From an uncultured Pseudomonadales bacterium (lineage in GTDB: Bacteria > Pseudomonadota > Gammaproteobacteria > Pseudomonadales > Porticoccaceae), in the NCBI GenBank assembly GCA_943788875.1, contig CALSSA010000007.1, positions 62,001 to 126,000 of the forward strand: 64,000 bases of DNA. The letters run 5' to 3'. Each line of letters opens with the position of its first letter. Position 1 is the stretch's first letter. Under the pieces are notes generated by a model that did not search any database, had not been told where the DNA came from, and worked only from the letters and a program-made list of their open reading frames with translations. Of this stretch, positions 49,015 to 59,888 are shown in pieces. A program made the position numbers and the translations under genes.

Positions 49015-49818
49015 CTATACAGGCAGGTCAGTGTTTGCCCTCAAGTCGTTCTGCGCACCGACCAACACACCGTCTTTCCATGCCACGGCTAATCCATTGG
49101 GGTAACGCAGATCTATGGTTTTAATATTTTGTAATTCGTTTTCTAGCCCTGACTCCCAAGCTAAAGCTAAACGCTTAAGCTTGTCGCCCAGCTGATCGCG
49201 ACCTAGCACTAGCTCAATACCGCGAACTGTGGAAACTCGCCATACACCCAAATTGTCACGCTGCAACTCAGCTAACTTGAGCCCGGTTGGCGACAGCAAC
49301 TGCGCCAACATCTGATAGCTTTTCATCATTTCTTTAGAACTGCCGTACTGGGCACGCAGCACGGGCAAGCTGGCCAGTGCGCTGTTATCAGCAATATTCA
49401 ATTCTTCACCCAAGCGGTTTAAAAAACCCTTTTCACCCCAGCGAGCAATAGGCACTTCTTCAACCACCTCAACACTGAGAGTAGAGGGCCATTGGCGACG
49501 GATACTAACTAGATCCACCCAGGGATGGTCTTGCAGAACCTGACGCAGGCCATCTAGGTCAATACTCAAAAAGCCACCATCAATCTCGGCACTGACCAGA
49601 TCCACTAGCTCCTGTTGCTGCATATAAGTCAGCTCTCCTGCCACCAGAATCTCAGTCACAGGTTGATCGACTTGCCTGAACATCAGGCTACTGCCGTACA
49701 CCACAGCAATTAAAAGCATCAACATAAATACTCGCGACAGGCCATCAATCAGTCCATCAAAACGCCCTGTGGCGGCTTGCTGCTGACGGTTGGCTCCACG
49801 GCGATTCTGAGTGGCCAT
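49015..49818 (-). CDS. ftsQ: Cell division protein FtsQ
   Basis: 267 residues. Short cytoplasmic N-terminus, one membrane helix at about 30-48, a POTRA domain (about 55-125, VTEILVAGELTYMQQQELV) and the FtsQ beta domain. It links early and late divisome parts with FtsB and FtsL. The ATG overlaps the ddlB stop (TAATG). Confidence 0.94.
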   Translation of the reverse strand: MATQNRRGANRQQQAATGRFDGLIDGLSRVFMLMLLIAVVYGSSLMFRQVDQPVTEILVAGELTYMQQQELVDLVSAEIDGGFLSIDLDGLRQVLQDHPWVDLVSIRRQWPSTLSVEVVEEVPIARWGEKGFLNRLGEELNIADNSALASLPVLRAQYGSSKEMMKSYQMLAQLLSPTGLKLAELQRDNLGVWRVSTVRGIELVLGRDQLGDKLKRLALAWESGLENELQNIKTIDLRYPNGLAVAWKDGVLVGAQNDLRANTDLPV

Positions 49819-50735
49819 TAGTTGGACGCCTCCAGTATTGCGATCACCAACTGATCAAAGTCCATGCCGGCTTCCTTAGCTGCCATGGGCACCAGACTAT
49901 GGCTGGTCATACCAGGGACAGTGTTCACTTCTAGCAACTGGAACCTATCGTTGGCATCGACCATCACATCGACACGCCCCCAACCGGTGCAACCCAAACT
50001 TTTAAAGGCCCGCATGGAGAGGTCGCTCAATTCCTGCTCCCGTTGAGCGGATAAACCAGCCGGGCAAAAGTACTGAGTCTCATCACTAAAGTATTTGGCC
50101 TGATAGTCGTAAAACACTTCTTGGGACTGAATGCGAATTGAAGGCAATACCTGATCAGCCAAAATAGCCACTGTATATTCCTCGCCTTCCATCAGCGGCT
50201 CGGCAATCACCGTGGTAGCAAAACCTGCAGCCTCGACCCAGGCCGCCTCTAGCTCCTGAGCAGACTCAGCGCGACTCATGCCAATACTAGAACCCTCACA
50301 GGCGGGCTTAACCATGGCTTTGCCACCAAGACTATCTATAATCTGCGCCCAGTCGGATTGCTTGTCTAACACCGCGAAGTCTGCGGTTGGCAGGCCAATG
50401 CCCTGCCACATCTGCTTGCAGCGCAACTTGTCCATCGCCAGAGCCGAAGCCAGAACACCACTGCCCGTATAGGGCAGACCAAGATATTCGAGAGCACCCT
50501 GCAAGGTGCCGTCTTCACCACCCGGGCCATGCAGCGCGATAAAGGCAAGATCGAGATTATGGCTGGGTAATTCTTGCAGTAGGTCTGCACCTGCATCTAT
50601 AGCCACAACCTCTACGCCAGCATTAAGCATTGCCTGGTGCACAGCAGCGCCGCTCATCAGCGACACTTCGCGCTCAGATGAGGTGCCTCCATAGAGCAGC
50701 CCTACGCGACCCAACTGTGCCACTGAACGATTCAT
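49818..50735 (-). CDS. ddlB: D-alanine-D-alanine ligase
   Basis: 305 residues, ATP-grasp ligase making the D-Ala-D-Ala terminus of the stem peptide. [19 protein letters not shown] is at the N-terminus, and [17 protein letters not shown] and [17 protein letters not shown] are the two signature blocks. The ATG overlaps the murC stop (ATGA). Confidence 0.96.
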   Translation of the reverse strand: MNRSVAQLGRVGLLYGGTSSEREVSLMSGAAVHQAMLNAGVEVVAIDAGADLLQELPSHNLDLAFIALHGPGGEDGTLQGALEYLGLPYTGSGVLASALAMDKLRCKQMWQGIGLPTADFAVLDKQSDWAQIIDSLGGKAMVKPACEGSSIGMSRAESAQELEAAWVEAAGFATTVIAEPLMEGEEYTVAILADQVLPSIRIQSQEVFYDYQAKYFSDETQYFCPAGLSAQREQELSDLSMRAFKSLGCTGWGRVDVMVDANDRFQLLEVNTVPGMTSHSLVPMAAKEAGMDFDQLVIAILEASN

Positions 50736-52168
50736 TGAGAAGCCTCGCTCTGCAATTTACTGTCAGCCAACATAGCCACCAGTTTGCTGACACTGCCTGC
50801 ACCCTGAGTCATTACCAGATCGCCGCCGCGGACAAGGTCGCCCAACAGCTTGGGCACTTCTTCAATCTGTTCAACGAAAATGGGGTCAATCACACCGCGT
50901 TGACGGATGCTGCCGCATAGGTTTTTGCTGCCGGCACCGGCAATTGGCTCTTCGCCAGCGGCATAGACATCAAGGACCAACAGCACATCAACCTGAGACA
51001 AGACCTGAACAAAATCTTCATATAGATCTCTGGTTCTGCTGTAGCGATGGGGCTGAAATACCATGATCAAGCGCTTTTCTGGCCAGCCGTCGCGGACAGC
51101 CTGAATAGTCGCTTTAACCTCTGTAGGGTGATGACCATAGTCGTCGACCAGCATGGCCAGGCCATCAGTAACCTGATACTCACCGACCAATTCAAAGCGG
51201 CGGCCAACACCGGAGAATTTTTCCAGTCCGGCAATAATGGCCTGATCAGAGATTCCCTCGTCAGTTGCCACAGCAATGGCTGCCGCTGCATTCAACGCAT
51301 TGTGGCGACCGGGAATATTAAGTTTGATCGATAGTGAAGGCTTGTTATCCGGACGATCAATAACAAAGTTACACTGGCGCTTGTCGGCGCTCAGGTCACG
51401 CAACTTGTAGGCCGCATCTTCACTAAAGCCGTAGGTCAGCATAGGTCTGGCCACCTCGACCAACAGACCGCGAATCACTTCATCATCGATACAGAGCACC
51501 GCCAGACCGTAAAAAGGCAGGTTGTGCAAAAATTCAATATAGGTTTTCTTCATTACCTCAAAGTCAAAACCATAGGTTTCCATATGGTCTGCTTCGATGT
51601 TGGTGACCACAGACACCATAGGCTGCAGATGCAGGAATGAAGCATCACTCTCATCGGCTTCAGCCACCAGATAGCGGCTGCCACCCAGCTTGGCATTGGT
51701 GCCCACACTGTTCACACGCCCGCCCACCACAAAGGTTGGGTCGCGGCCATCTTCAGCTAATATAGCGGTGATCAAACTGGTAGTGGTGGTTTTACCATGG
51801 GTACCGGCAATCGCAATACCATGCCGGTAGCGCATTAGCTCAGCGAGCATTTCTGCTCGTCGCACTACTGGAATACCACGCTCACGAGCGCTGGCAATCT
51901 CTGGGTTCTCAATAGTTACCGCTGAGGATTTAACTACCACGTCGGCGTTTTCAATATTGCTTTCACTGTGACCTAGAAAAACCTCAGCTCCGGCCTCAGT
52001 TAGGCGTCTGACACTGGGGCTGACACTAATATCCGAACCGCTGATTTCATACCCCTGATTTAACAGCACCTCAGCAATCCCAGACATGCCACTGCCGCCA
52101 ATACCGACAAAGTGAATACGGCGAATGCGGCGCATTTCCGGTGCCTGAAAATTAGCGCTATTGACCAT
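50732..52168 (-). CDS. murC: UDP-N-acetylmuramate-L-alanine ligase
   Basis: 478 residues. It adds the first amino acid to UDP-MurNAc. The P-loop GTHGKTTT is at 122-129; [16 protein letters not shown] is the UDP-binding start. An ATG at 52168 preceded by GGAGGTGGGAT is chosen over a longer open frame reaching 52210, because its ribosome site is near ideal and it gives the family N-terminus. It overlaps murG by 11 bp. Confidence 0.95.
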   Translation of the reverse strand: MVNSANFQAPEMRRIRRIHFVGIGGSGMSGIAEVLLNQGYEISGSDISVSPSVRRLTEAGAEVFLGHSESNIENADVVVKSSAVTIENPEIASARERGIPVVRRAEMLAELMRYRHGIAIAGTHGKTTTTSLITAILAEDGRDPTFVVGGRVNSVGTNAKLGGSRYLVAEADESDASFLHLQPMVSVVTNIEADHMETYGFDFEVMKKTYIEFLHNLPFYGLAVLCIDDEVIRGLLVEVARPMLTYGFSEDAAYKLRDLSADKRQCNFVIDRPDNKPSLSIKLNIPGRHNALNAAAAIAVATDEGISDQAIIAGLEKFSGVGRRFELVGEYQVTDGLAMLVDDYGHHPTEVKATIQAVRDGWPEKRLIMVFQPHRYSRTRDLYEDFVQVLSQVDVLLVLDVYAAGEEPIAGAGSKNLCGSIRQRGVIDPIFVEQIEEVPKLLGDLVRGGDLVMTQGAGSVSKLVAMLADSKLQSEASQ

Positions 52169-53264
52169 ATCCCACCTCCATACAAACCTGTGCCACTCTT
52201 TCGGCGGCATTGTTTTTTGCTAGCGAGCGGGCCTGCATGGCCATATGCAGACGCTTTTCTGGCGCCCCACAAACCGTTTTAATCTGCTCTGCCAAAAGTG
52301 ACGCACTGAGATCTTTCTGCTGCACTAATGTTGCCGCGCCACAGTCAGTCAGCAGCTCGCCATTAACCGTCTGATGATCATCAATAGCAAAGGGAAAAGG
52401 AATCAACAGTGCACCCAGTCCCGCGGAAGTCAGCTCAGCAATAGTAAGAGCCCCAGCACGACAGATCACAAAGTCTGCCCAGCCATAGGCTGCTGCCATA
52501 TCTTCAATAAAGGGCACCACTTCGACGGCATTGCCCTGGGTATCAATGCCCTGCTGCTGATACAACTCCAGAGTATCCAGCCAATGAACCTTGCCCGCCT
52601 GATGCAATATTTCCGGCTGTAGATCAGAGTCGATCAATGCCAGCGCCTCGGGAACCAACTGATTAATCGCCAGTGCTCCTCGACTGCCGCCCAGCACCAG
52701 AATTCTGGCTCTGCCAGAGCGACCGGCAAAGCGATCTTCGGGAGCAGCCATTTCAGCAATATCGGAGCGCACGGGGTTGCCGCACCATTCGCCCGGCTCG
52801 AGAGCATCAGGGAAACCGAGCATTACCCGCACAGCAATTTTTGCGGATAATTTGTTGGTGGTGCCAGCGACAGAATTCTGCTCGTGAATCACCACCGGAA
52901 TACCTTTCAATCTGGCAGCCACAGCGCCCGGACCTGAGGCAAAACCACCCATACCCAAAACCACTGCAGGTTTAAATTCAGTCAGCACCTTAAACGCCTG
53001 GCTAATAGAACGGCACAGCAACAATGGCGCCTTTAAAAGGGCTTTAATACCACGGCCACGGATACCTTCAATATCAAGACAGTGCAATTCATAGCCATGC
53101 ACAGGAACCAACTCAGACTCAATACCGCGTCTGGTGCCAAGCCAGGATACCTGCACATTTATAGCGCGCAGCTTGTCTGCAACAGCCAGAGCTGGAAATA
53201 CATGCCCACCGGTGCCACCAGCCATGACTAACACACGCCGATCCATAGGGGAGTTATCGCCCAT
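52158..53264 (-). CDS. murG: UDP-GlcNAc:lipid I N-acetylglucosaminyltransferase MurG
   Basis: 368 residues from the ATG at 53264, which follows GGAGGTCTCGTT; a longer frame to 53294 lacks a site. Glycosyltransferase family 28. Glycine loops [17 protein letters not shown] and [13 protein letters not shown], and the acceptor/donor block [11 protein letters not shown], identify it. It makes lipid II at the inner leaflet. It overlaps ftsW by 11 bp. Confidence 0.95.
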   Translation of the reverse strand: MGDNSPMDRRVLVMAGGTGGHVFPALAVADKLRAINVQVSWLGTRRGIESELVPVHGYELHCLDIEGIRGRGIKALLKAPLLLCRSISQAFKVLTEFKPAVVLGMGGFASGPGAVAARLKGIPVVIHEQNSVAGTTNKLSAKIAVRVMLGFPDALEPGEWCGNPVRSDIAEMAAPEDRFAGRSGRARILVLGGSRGALAINQLVPEALALIDSDLQPEILHQAGKVHWLDTLELYQQQGIDTQGNAVEVVPFIEDMAAAYGWADFVICRAGALTIAELTSAGLGALLIPFPFAIDDHQTVNGELLTDCGAATLVQQKDLSASLLAEQIKTVCGAPEKRLHMAMQARSLAKNNAAERVAQVCMEVGYGQ

Positions 53265-54432
53265 AACGAGACCTCCGCGCTGGCTGCTTGTCATTATGTA
53301 ACTGATGACTAAAACGCAATACCATGCCTATTATTGCGCAGCAGCTAATCAGGCTACTGCCGCCATAACTGACAAAGGGTAATGTCAGCCCTTTGGTAGG
53401 TAGCAGGCCAGCATTAACACCCAGGTTGATAAAAGTCTGACCAGCAAGCAGCAGGCCGAACCCAATCAATGCGTAGGCGGCGTACCAATATTTCTGGCTA
53501 ATCGCCATCTTTGCCAACTGCACAATACGCAGAACCATCAAACTGTACAGGCCAAGCAGACAGATCACGCCAACATAACCAAACTCTTCGGCAAAAATTG
53601 CAAACACAAAGTCAGTGTGGGCCTCTGGCAGATAGAGCATTTTTTGCACTGACTGACCCAGACCAACACCAAACCACTCGCCCTGACCAAAGGCGATCAA
53701 TGATTGGGTCAGCTGATAACCAGAGTTAAATGGATCTGACCAGGGGTCCATAAATGCAGTGATACGAGCAACGCGGTAGGGAGCAGATTCGGCCAGCCAG
53801 ACTACCAACAATCCAGCCACGGTAAACACCAGCAAGAACTGACGAATATGCGAGCCACCTAAAAATACAAGTGCCATAAAGGTCGCGCCCAATAGGACCG
53901 TAGAGCCAAAGTCAGGCTCCAAAATTAGCAGTAGTTCGAGCAGTGCCAGCACGCCCATTAATTTCATAAATTCATGCCATCCGTCGGCCAATGTGTCGCG
54001 ATGCACAGCCAGATGGGCTGAGAGAAATACCACCGTGGCGATCTTCACTGCTTCAGAAACCTGGAAGGTAAACCCGGCAATACTCAACCAGCGGCGACTG
54101 CCATTAAGTTCACGCCCTATTCCTGGGATCAATACAATTACCAGTAAAAGGACTGACAGCAGAATCCACAGACGACCGTAATTAGCCCATACCTGTGGCG
54201 ACACGAAGAAACAAAACGCCATCACAAAAGCCGCTAGTATCAGATAGGCCAGATGACGCTTAACAAAAAAGAACTCATCGCCAAACCGGTATTCAGCAAA
54301 GCTGAACGAAGCTGAGGCGATCATGACCAGACCAATGGACATCAGTGCCAGTACAGGCAGCAGCAACTGCATATCAATATGCCAGTCAGAGCGCCCAAGA
54401 GCGAAGGTATCTCGCAGTAGACTCAGTTGCAT
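53254..54432 (-). CDS. ftsW: SEDS-family septal glycan polymerase FtsW
   Basis: 392 residues, about ten membrane helices. The SEDS signatures NRWLSIAGF-like (GSRRWLSIAGFTFQ) and GLGQSVQKMLYLPEAHTDFV are present. With FtsI it polymerises septal peptidoglycan. GGAGGT precedes the ATG, which lies inside the murD end by 10 bp. Confidence 0.95.
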   Translation of the reverse strand: MQLSLLRDTFALGRSDWHIDMQLLLPVLALMSIGLVMIASASFSFAEYRFGDEFFFVKRHLAYLILAAFVMAFCFFVSPQVWANYGRLWILLSVLLLVIVLIPGIGRELNGSRRWLSIAGFTFQVSEAVKIATVVFLSAHLAVHRDTLADGWHEFMKLMGVLALLELLLILEPDFGSTVLLGATFMALVFLGGSHIRQFLLVFTVAGLLVVWLAESAPYRVARITAFMDPWSDPFNSGYQLTQSLIAFGQGEWFGVGLGQSVQKMLYLPEAHTDFVFAIFAEEFGYVGVICLLGLYSLMVLRIVQLAKMAISQKYWYAAYALIGFGLLLAGQTFINLGVNAGLLPTKGLTLPFVSYGGSSLISCCAIIGMVLRFSHQLHNDKQPARRSRYGR

Positions 54433-55799
54433 AACTGACCTCCACCACTTTTCATCAAACCATTGACCGCCGACTGGAAACAGCGGCCGCGCTCCTCAAA
54501 ACCACTGAACATATCAAAGCTCGCGCAGGCCGGCGATAGCAGAACCGTATCTCCTGGCTGAGCAACTGACCTAGCCAGGGCGACCGCCTGTTCCAGTGAA
54601 TCGACCAGCATAGTCTCGCAGCCATCATTGAGTACTGAGTCAATCTGGCTGGCATCCTCACCGAATAGATAGGCCTGCTTAACAAACTTGCCAACTGCTG
54701 GCTTAAGCGCAGCAAAATCCTGGTCCTTTCCCTGACCGCCAGCGATCAAAATAAGATTCTTGCGCAGCGCTACACCCAACCCATTCAGAGCTGCCACAGT
54801 GGCACCCACATTGGTGCCCTTGGAATCGTCGATATAGATAACGCCATCAATCTCGGCGATATTTTCACAGCGATGGGCCAGACCTTTAAAAGTTTTCAGA
54901 CAATCCAGCATCGGCTGCATGGGCAGATCTATCGCATACCCCAATGCCAGAGCAGCCAGCCCATTGGCAATATTGTGGGAGCCCTTGAGAGCCACATCTG
55001 CAATCGGCAGCAGGCGCTCAATACCATAGGCCAGATACCCTTCCTCTAGCCCCTGCAAAATACCAAAGTCACCCAGATCAGGTTGGTTAAGGCCAAAGCT
55101 ACTGAGGCTTATCTGTGAGGATATTAATGGCTTGGTCAGTACATCTTCGCGATTGACAACCACCTTGCTGGCACCACGGAAAATGCGATGCTTGGCGGCA
55201 TGATATTGGGGCAGACCCTCATAGCGATCCATATGATCTGCAGAGATATTGAGCAGCGCCACAATGGCACCGCGGCTATCATTGAGAAGCTCCAACTGGA
55301 AGCTCGACAGTTCGAGTATATAGAGCTGCAGATCATCATTGAGCAGGTCTAACATGGGCGTACCCAGATTACCGCCAACCCCAACAGCCAGACCACTGGC
55401 CACTGCCATTTCACCCAGCAATGTGGTCACTGTACTCTTGCCATTGGAGCCGGTAATCGCAATAACCGGTGCCTTGGCATGCTCAAGAAACAACTCCAGA
55501 TCACCGATTAACTCAACGCCCTGCTCACGAGCCGCCACAATGGCTGGCTCATTTAGAGAGATACCTGGGCTGATAACAGCACGATCCATATTAATCAGCA
55601 GGTCGACATCAAAGTCTCCCAACACTACTTTGGTATCTGGATAATGATTTTTCACCAGCTGCAACTGAGGAGGCTCGGCACGGCTATCAGCAAACACAAA
55701 TGGCAGATCCTGGGACGACAAAAAGCGCGCCACAGACAGTCCCGTGGCACCCATGCCTAGGATAGCTGTTTTGCGATTAGTCGCGATTAGATCTGTCAT
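54423..55799 (-). CDS. murD: UDP-N-acetylmuramoyl-L-alanine:D-glutamate ligase
   Basis: 458 residues. Mur ligase adding D-glutamate. P-loop TGSNGKS is at 116-122; GMGATGLSVARFL is the UDP-binding N-terminus. I start at the ATG at 55799 and not at the TTG 4 codons upstream, because the ATG gives the normal N-terminus; the ribosome site is weak in both cases. Confidence 0.94.
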   Translation of the reverse strand: MTDLIATNRKTAILGMGATGLSVARFLSSQDLPFVFADSRAEPPQLQLVKNHYPDTKVVLGDFDVDLLINMDRAVISPGISLNEPAIVAAREQGVELIGDLELFLEHAKAPVIAITGSNGKSTVTTLLGEMAVASGLAVGVGGNLGTPMLDLLNDDLQLYILELSSFQLELLNDSRGAIVALLNISADHMDRYEGLPQYHAAKHRIFRGASKVVVNREDVLTKPLISSQISLSSFGLNQPDLGDFGILQGLEEGYLAYGIERLLPIADVALKGSHNIANGLAALALGYAIDLPMQPMLDCLKTFKGLAHRCENIAEIDGVIYIDDSKGTNVGATVAALNGLGVALRKNLILIAGGQGKDQDFAALKPAVGKFVKQAYLFGEDASQIDSVLNDGCETMLVDSLEQAVALARSVAQPGDTVLLSPACASFDMFSGFEERGRCFQSAVNGLMKSGGGQLCN

Positions 55800-55813
55800 T
55801 AACGAACCCAAAT

Positions 55814-56896
55814 TTAACGTAGTTTTAATGTCGCCAGGCCAAACAGCACCAGCATCACGGTAATAATCCAGAAGCGCACAATCACGCGAGGCTCTGGCCA
55901 GCCCTTTAGTTCATAATGATGGTGTAGCGGTGCCATGCGGAAAATACGCTTACCAGTCAGCTTGAAAGACGCCACCTGAATAATTACCGACAAGGTCTCC
56001 ACAACAAAAACACCACCCATAATCAACAGCACAATCTCTTGGCGCACAATCACAGCAACAACCCCAAGGGCAGCACCCAGTGCCAGCGCACCTACATCAC
56101 CCATAAAGACCATGGCGGGATAGGTGTTAAACCACAGAAAACCGAGTCCGGCGCCACAGAGTGCCGCGGTAAAGATCAACAACTCACCTGCGCCACTGAT
56201 ATAGGGAATATGCAGATAACTGGCAAACTGATAGTTGCCTGTCAGATAGGCAATAATCCCTAGCGCACCGGCGACCAGTACTGTGGGTAGAATCGCCAAG
56301 CCATCAAGGCCGTCGGTCAAATTCACCGCATTGCTGGTACCCACAATGACAAAGTAAGTCAGCAGAATATAAAAGGGCCCCATAGTCAGCGCGACGTTTT
56401 TGAAAAATGGCACAATCAATTCAGTTTCTGCAGGACTTTGCGCCGTATAAAAAAGAAACACAGCCGCCGCAAAGCCAAAGATCGACTGCCAAAAATATTT
56501 CCAACGTCCGGGCAGACCGCGGGGATTTTTCTCGACCACCTTGCGGTAATCATCAACCCAACCAATCAGGCCAAAGGTAAAGGTTACTGCCAGCACCACC
56601 CAAACGTAGCGGTTGCCAAGATCAGCCCAAAGTAAGGTACTGATAAAAATAGCCAACAGAATCAATGCACCGCCCATGGTCGGAGTGCCAGCTTTACTCA
56701 AGTGACTCTGGGGACCATCGGTGCGAATAGCCTGACCCATCTGCAACCGATTGAGCTGACGAATAACCACCGGTCCGGCAATCAGACAGATTGCCAGAGC
56801 AGTCAATACCGACAAAATGCCTCTCAGGGTAAGATATTGCACCACTGAAAAAGCACTATAAAATTGACTTAAATAATCCGCCAGCCATAACAACAT
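55814..56896 (-). CDS. mraY: Phospho-N-acetylmuramoyl-pentapeptide transferase MraY
   Basis: 360 residues, about ten membrane helices. It makes lipid I by transferring phospho-MurNAc-pentapeptide to undecaprenyl phosphate. WVDDYRKVV and [11 protein letters not shown] carry the catalytic aspartates, and [11 protein letters not shown] is the HHH motif. The ATG overlaps the murF stop (TAATG). Confidence 0.97.
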   Translation of the reverse strand: MLLWLADYLSQFYSAFSVVQYLTLRGILSVLTALAICLIAGPVVIRQLNRLQMGQAIRTDGPQSHLSKAGTPTMGGALILLAIFISTLLWADLGNRYVWVVLAVTFTFGLIGWVDDYRKVVEKNPRGLPGRWKYFWQSIFGFAAAVFLFYTAQSPAETELIVPFFKNVALTMGPFYILLTYFVIVGTSNAVNLTDGLDGLAILPTVLVAGALGIIAYLTGNYQFASYLHIPYISGAGELLIFTAALCGAGLGFLWFNTYPAMVFMGDVGALALGAALGVVAVIVRQEIVLLIMGGVFVVETLSVIIQVASFKLTGKRIFRMAPLHHHYELKGWPEPRVIVRFWIITVMLVLFGLATLKLR

Positions 56897-58287
56897 TAGC
56901 CTTCACCTCTGCTTAGTAACCTGTCTACGATTTGCTCCATGCCTGAACTTCGCGAGCCCTTCACCAAGAAAGTGATGTCGCTATTATTTGTCTGTGCTGA
57001 CTGCAGCTCTAAATAAAGCGCTGCAGCTAAACTTTCTTTATCAACGTGATGATCACCGCCAAAGGCCTCCGTAGCAGCTGCACTTAAATCACCCACCGAA
57101 TAGAACGCATCTATATCTGAATGCAGGGCATAGGCACCTACCTGCTGATGCATCTCTATTTTGTTGTCACCCAACTCGCCCATATCGCCCATCACCACAA
57201 CTCGGCGTCCGCTGCGTTCGGCTAACACATCAATAGCAGCTTCAAATGAACTGGGGCTGGCGTTATAACTGTCATCAATAACCACGCCGCCGCCCGACAA
57301 TGATTTAATCTCAAGGCGACCGGCGATAGGAGTAACTGAGGCAAGGCCAGCGGCAATCTGCGGCAATGTGGCCCCTGCTGCCAGACTGCAGGCTGAGGCT
57401 GCCAGTGCATTATTGACTGCATGTAAGCCGGGAATCGAAAGCTGTACTTGCTGTCGGAGAGCTGGCTGATTGGACAGCAGCTTGACGCAGAGGACAAAGC
57501 TATAGCAGCCATTGGCCGTCGACTCTATATCCACAGCACTGATATCTGCCTGCTCATCCGTCATTGAAAACGTCAGGCAGGGCTTGCCATCTATCAGATC
57601 ACGCCAGCCTTCGCACCAGGCCTGATCCAGGTTTAGCACTGCTATACCAGCTGGCTTAAGGCCGCTGTAAATTTCACCTTTGGCTGCCGCAACCGCCTCA
57701 ACAGAGCCAAAGCCCTCGATATGGGAAGACTGAACGTTGTTAATCAGAGCAATATCCGGTGTCGCCACTGAGCACAGATAACCAATTTCACCTACCGCAC
57801 TGGCGCCCATTTCAATCACAGCAAATTCAGTATCTGCGCCCATCGACAGCACTGTCAGAGGCACGCCGATATGGTTATTCAGATTACCTGCAGTGGCGTG
57901 CACTGCACCGCTGTGACGCAAAATCGCAGCGGTTAATTCTTTAACTGAGGTCTTGCCTGTACTGCCAGTAATGGCAATCAGAGTCCCGGCATATGCCTCA
58001 GCTCTCATCTGCGCCAGCTGGCCCAGAGCCATGGTGGTATCCTCGACCACCCACTGGGGTAGCGGCAATGTTTTGTCCGCTACAGAAACCACCAGGCCAC
58101 TGGCTTTGATTGCTGCATCAGCTAAAAACTGATGTCCATCAAAACGCTCACCCACCACAGCCACAAATAGATCGCCGTCTTTGATATTGCGGCTGTCGAT
58201 AGAAACAGCCTCAAAGTGACAGTCTGGGTTTAATAAAGTACCGCCAAATCGCACTGCGGCATCGGTGAGTCTCATCTGCGCAATCAC
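56896..58287 (-). CDS. murF: UDP-MurNAc-tripeptide:D-Ala-D-Ala ligase
   Basis: 463 residues. It adds the D-Ala-D-Ala made by DdlB. P-loop TGSTGKTS is at 107-114. The start is GTG at 58287, overlapping the murE stop (GTGA) and preceded by GGGGGTGAG; an ATG four codons later has no site. Family signature [15 protein letters not shown] is at about 310-325. Confidence 0.94.
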   Translation of the reverse strand: MIAQMRLTDAAVRFGGTLLNPDCHFEAVSIDSRNIKDGDLFVAVVGERFDGHQFLADAAIKASGLVVSVADKTLPLPQWVVEDTTMALGQLAQMRAEAYAGTLIAITGSTGKTSVKELTAAILRHSGAVHATAGNLNNHIGVPLTVLSMGADTEFAVIEMGASAVGEIGYLCSVATPDIALINNVQSSHIEGFGSVEAVAAAKGEIYSGLKPAGIAVLNLDQAWCEGWRDLIDGKPCLTFSMTDEQADISAVDIESTANGCYSFVLCVKLLSNQPALRQQVQLSIPGLHAVNNALAASACSLAAGATLPQIAAGLASVTPIAGRLEIKSLSGGGVVIDDSYNASPSSFEAAIDVLAERSGRRVVVMGDMGELGDNKIEMHQQVGAYALHSDIDAFYSVGDLSAAATEAFGGDHHVDKESLAAALYLELQSAQTNNSDITFLVKGSRSSGMEQIVDRLLSRGEG

Positions 58288-59888
58288 AGCTCACCCCCAG
58301 TCTCGACATGGTTGCGCTGTTCAACCTCGCGCAGTGCCAAACGCGCCTCTGCCTGATCACTAAAGGGTAGACGTTGCGCACCTAATATTTGGTAATCCTC
58401 GTGACCTTTCCCAGCAATCAAAACCACGTCATTTTTATCCGCCATAAAGATAGCCTGACGGATAGCCGTGCGTCGATCTGACTCGACGATTACCTCACGA
58501 CTGGTACCCTGAAGAATATGTTGAATAATTTGCTGCGGGGATTCAGTCCGTGGGTTGTCGCTAGTCACCACCACATGGTCAGCACAGCGATCAGCGATTT
58601 CGCCCATCTCGGCACGCTTGCCAACATCTCTGTCGCCACCACAGCCAAACACTACCCAAAGCCTGCCACTGCAATGCACGCGCAGGGCTTGCAGTGCTTT
58701 TTCTAAAGCATCTGGGGTATGGGCATAATCCACTACCACTGCAGGTTCAGAACTACCCACTAACTCCATGCGACCAGGAACAGCCCGGAGCTTAGGCACA
58801 GCAGACAGAATATAATCAAAATCGATGCCCTGAACGGCGGCAGCGGCAATCACCGCCAATAGATTAGAGAGATTAAACTTACCCAGCAAAGGTGAATTGA
58901 CTTCACCACTGCCCCAGGGAGTAATAATCCAGGCTCGCAAGCCCTCGGGGGAAAGGCCAATAGTGGAGCAATAAACATCAGCCGCGGTATCCTCAAGACT
59001 GTAACTAGCGACCTTAATCTCAGGATCGAGATTAGCCACAATCAAACGCCCGACAGCATCGTCAACATTGATAACAGCATGCTGCAAACCCCGCATGGCA
59101 AATAATCTTGCTTTGGCTGCGGCGTAAGAATTGAGGTCGCCATGGTAATCGAGATGATCACGGCTCAAGTTAGTAAATACTGCAGTATTAATCTGCACCC
59201 CAGCAATTCGCCGCTGTACCAGACTGTGGGAAGAGACTTCCAGAGCCACATTGCTGGCACCTTTGCTGCGCAGCTCGGCTAAAATTCTTTGCATCGCCAC
59301 TGCATCTGGGGTGGTCAAGCCGGTATCAGTAATACCTGAATCCTGCGTTTCATTTGCTGCATCATGCAGGGCCCGATAACCAGTGTCGCGCACCATGCCG
59401 TAACCCATGGTGCCAATAAAGGCACAGGGGCCGGGGCTGGCAGCCTCAGGCAATGCCTCCAACAGCTCAGCCAGCAATCTGGAGCAAGTGGTTTTGCCAT
59501 TGGTTCCTGTAATCCCGGTAATCGTCATTGCCGCAGAGGGCTGACCATAAAAAGTACCAGCAATATCGGAAACATATTCAGTGAGATTCTCAACCGCAAT
59601 AACAGGCACTGTGATATTGGCACCAGCAATCAAACTTTCAACCAGCTCTGCTACCTGCTGATCTTTTTCAACCAACACAGCAACTGCACCACGCTCAACA
59701 GCCTGAGCTATATAAACAGTGCCATCTGTATCAATACCCTTAACAGCAACAAACAAATCGCCGGGCTGCACCTGACGACTATCCAGGGAAACCCCTTCAA
59801 TCGCAACCGCCGGGCAATTATCCAGATCGACAAAATCTGCAATCAGAGCCTCTAGAGTCATGGTCCACTTTTGCGACAGGCCCATCAT
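58284..59888 (-). CDS. murE: UDP-MurNAc-L-Ala-D-Glu:meso-diaminopimelate ligase
   Basis: 534 residues. Mur ligase adding the third stem residue. P-loop GTNGKTT is near 131-137, and DNPRTESP marks meso-diaminopimelate specificity (the lysine enzymes lack DNPR). GAGGGGACTC precedes the ATG at 59888, which overlaps the ftsI stop. Confidence 0.96.
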   Translation of the reverse strand: MMGLSQKWTMTLEALIADFVDLDNCPAVAIEGVSLDSRQVQPGDLFVAVKGIDTDGTVYIAQAVERGAVAVLVEKDQQVAELVESLIAGANITVPVIAVENLTEYVSDIAGTFYGQPSAAMTITGITGTNGKTTCSRLLAELLEALPEAASPGPCAFIGTMGYGMVRDTGYRALHDAANETQDSGITDTGLTTPDAVAMQRILAELRSKGASNVALEVSSHSLVQRRIAGVQINTAVFTNLSRDHLDYHGDLNSYAAAKARLFAMRGLQHAVINVDDAVGRLIVANLDPEIKVASYSLEDTAADVYCSTIGLSPEGLRAWIITPWGSGEVNSPLLGKFNLSNLLAVIAAAAVQGIDFDYILSAVPKLRAVPGRMELVGSSEPAVVVDYAHTPDALEKALQALRVHCSGRLWVVFGCGGDRDVGKRAEMGEIADRCADHVVVTSDNPRTESPQQIIQHILQGTSREVIVESDRRTAIRQAIFMADKNDVVLIAGKGHEDYQILGAQRLPFSDQAEARLALREVEQRNHVETGGEL

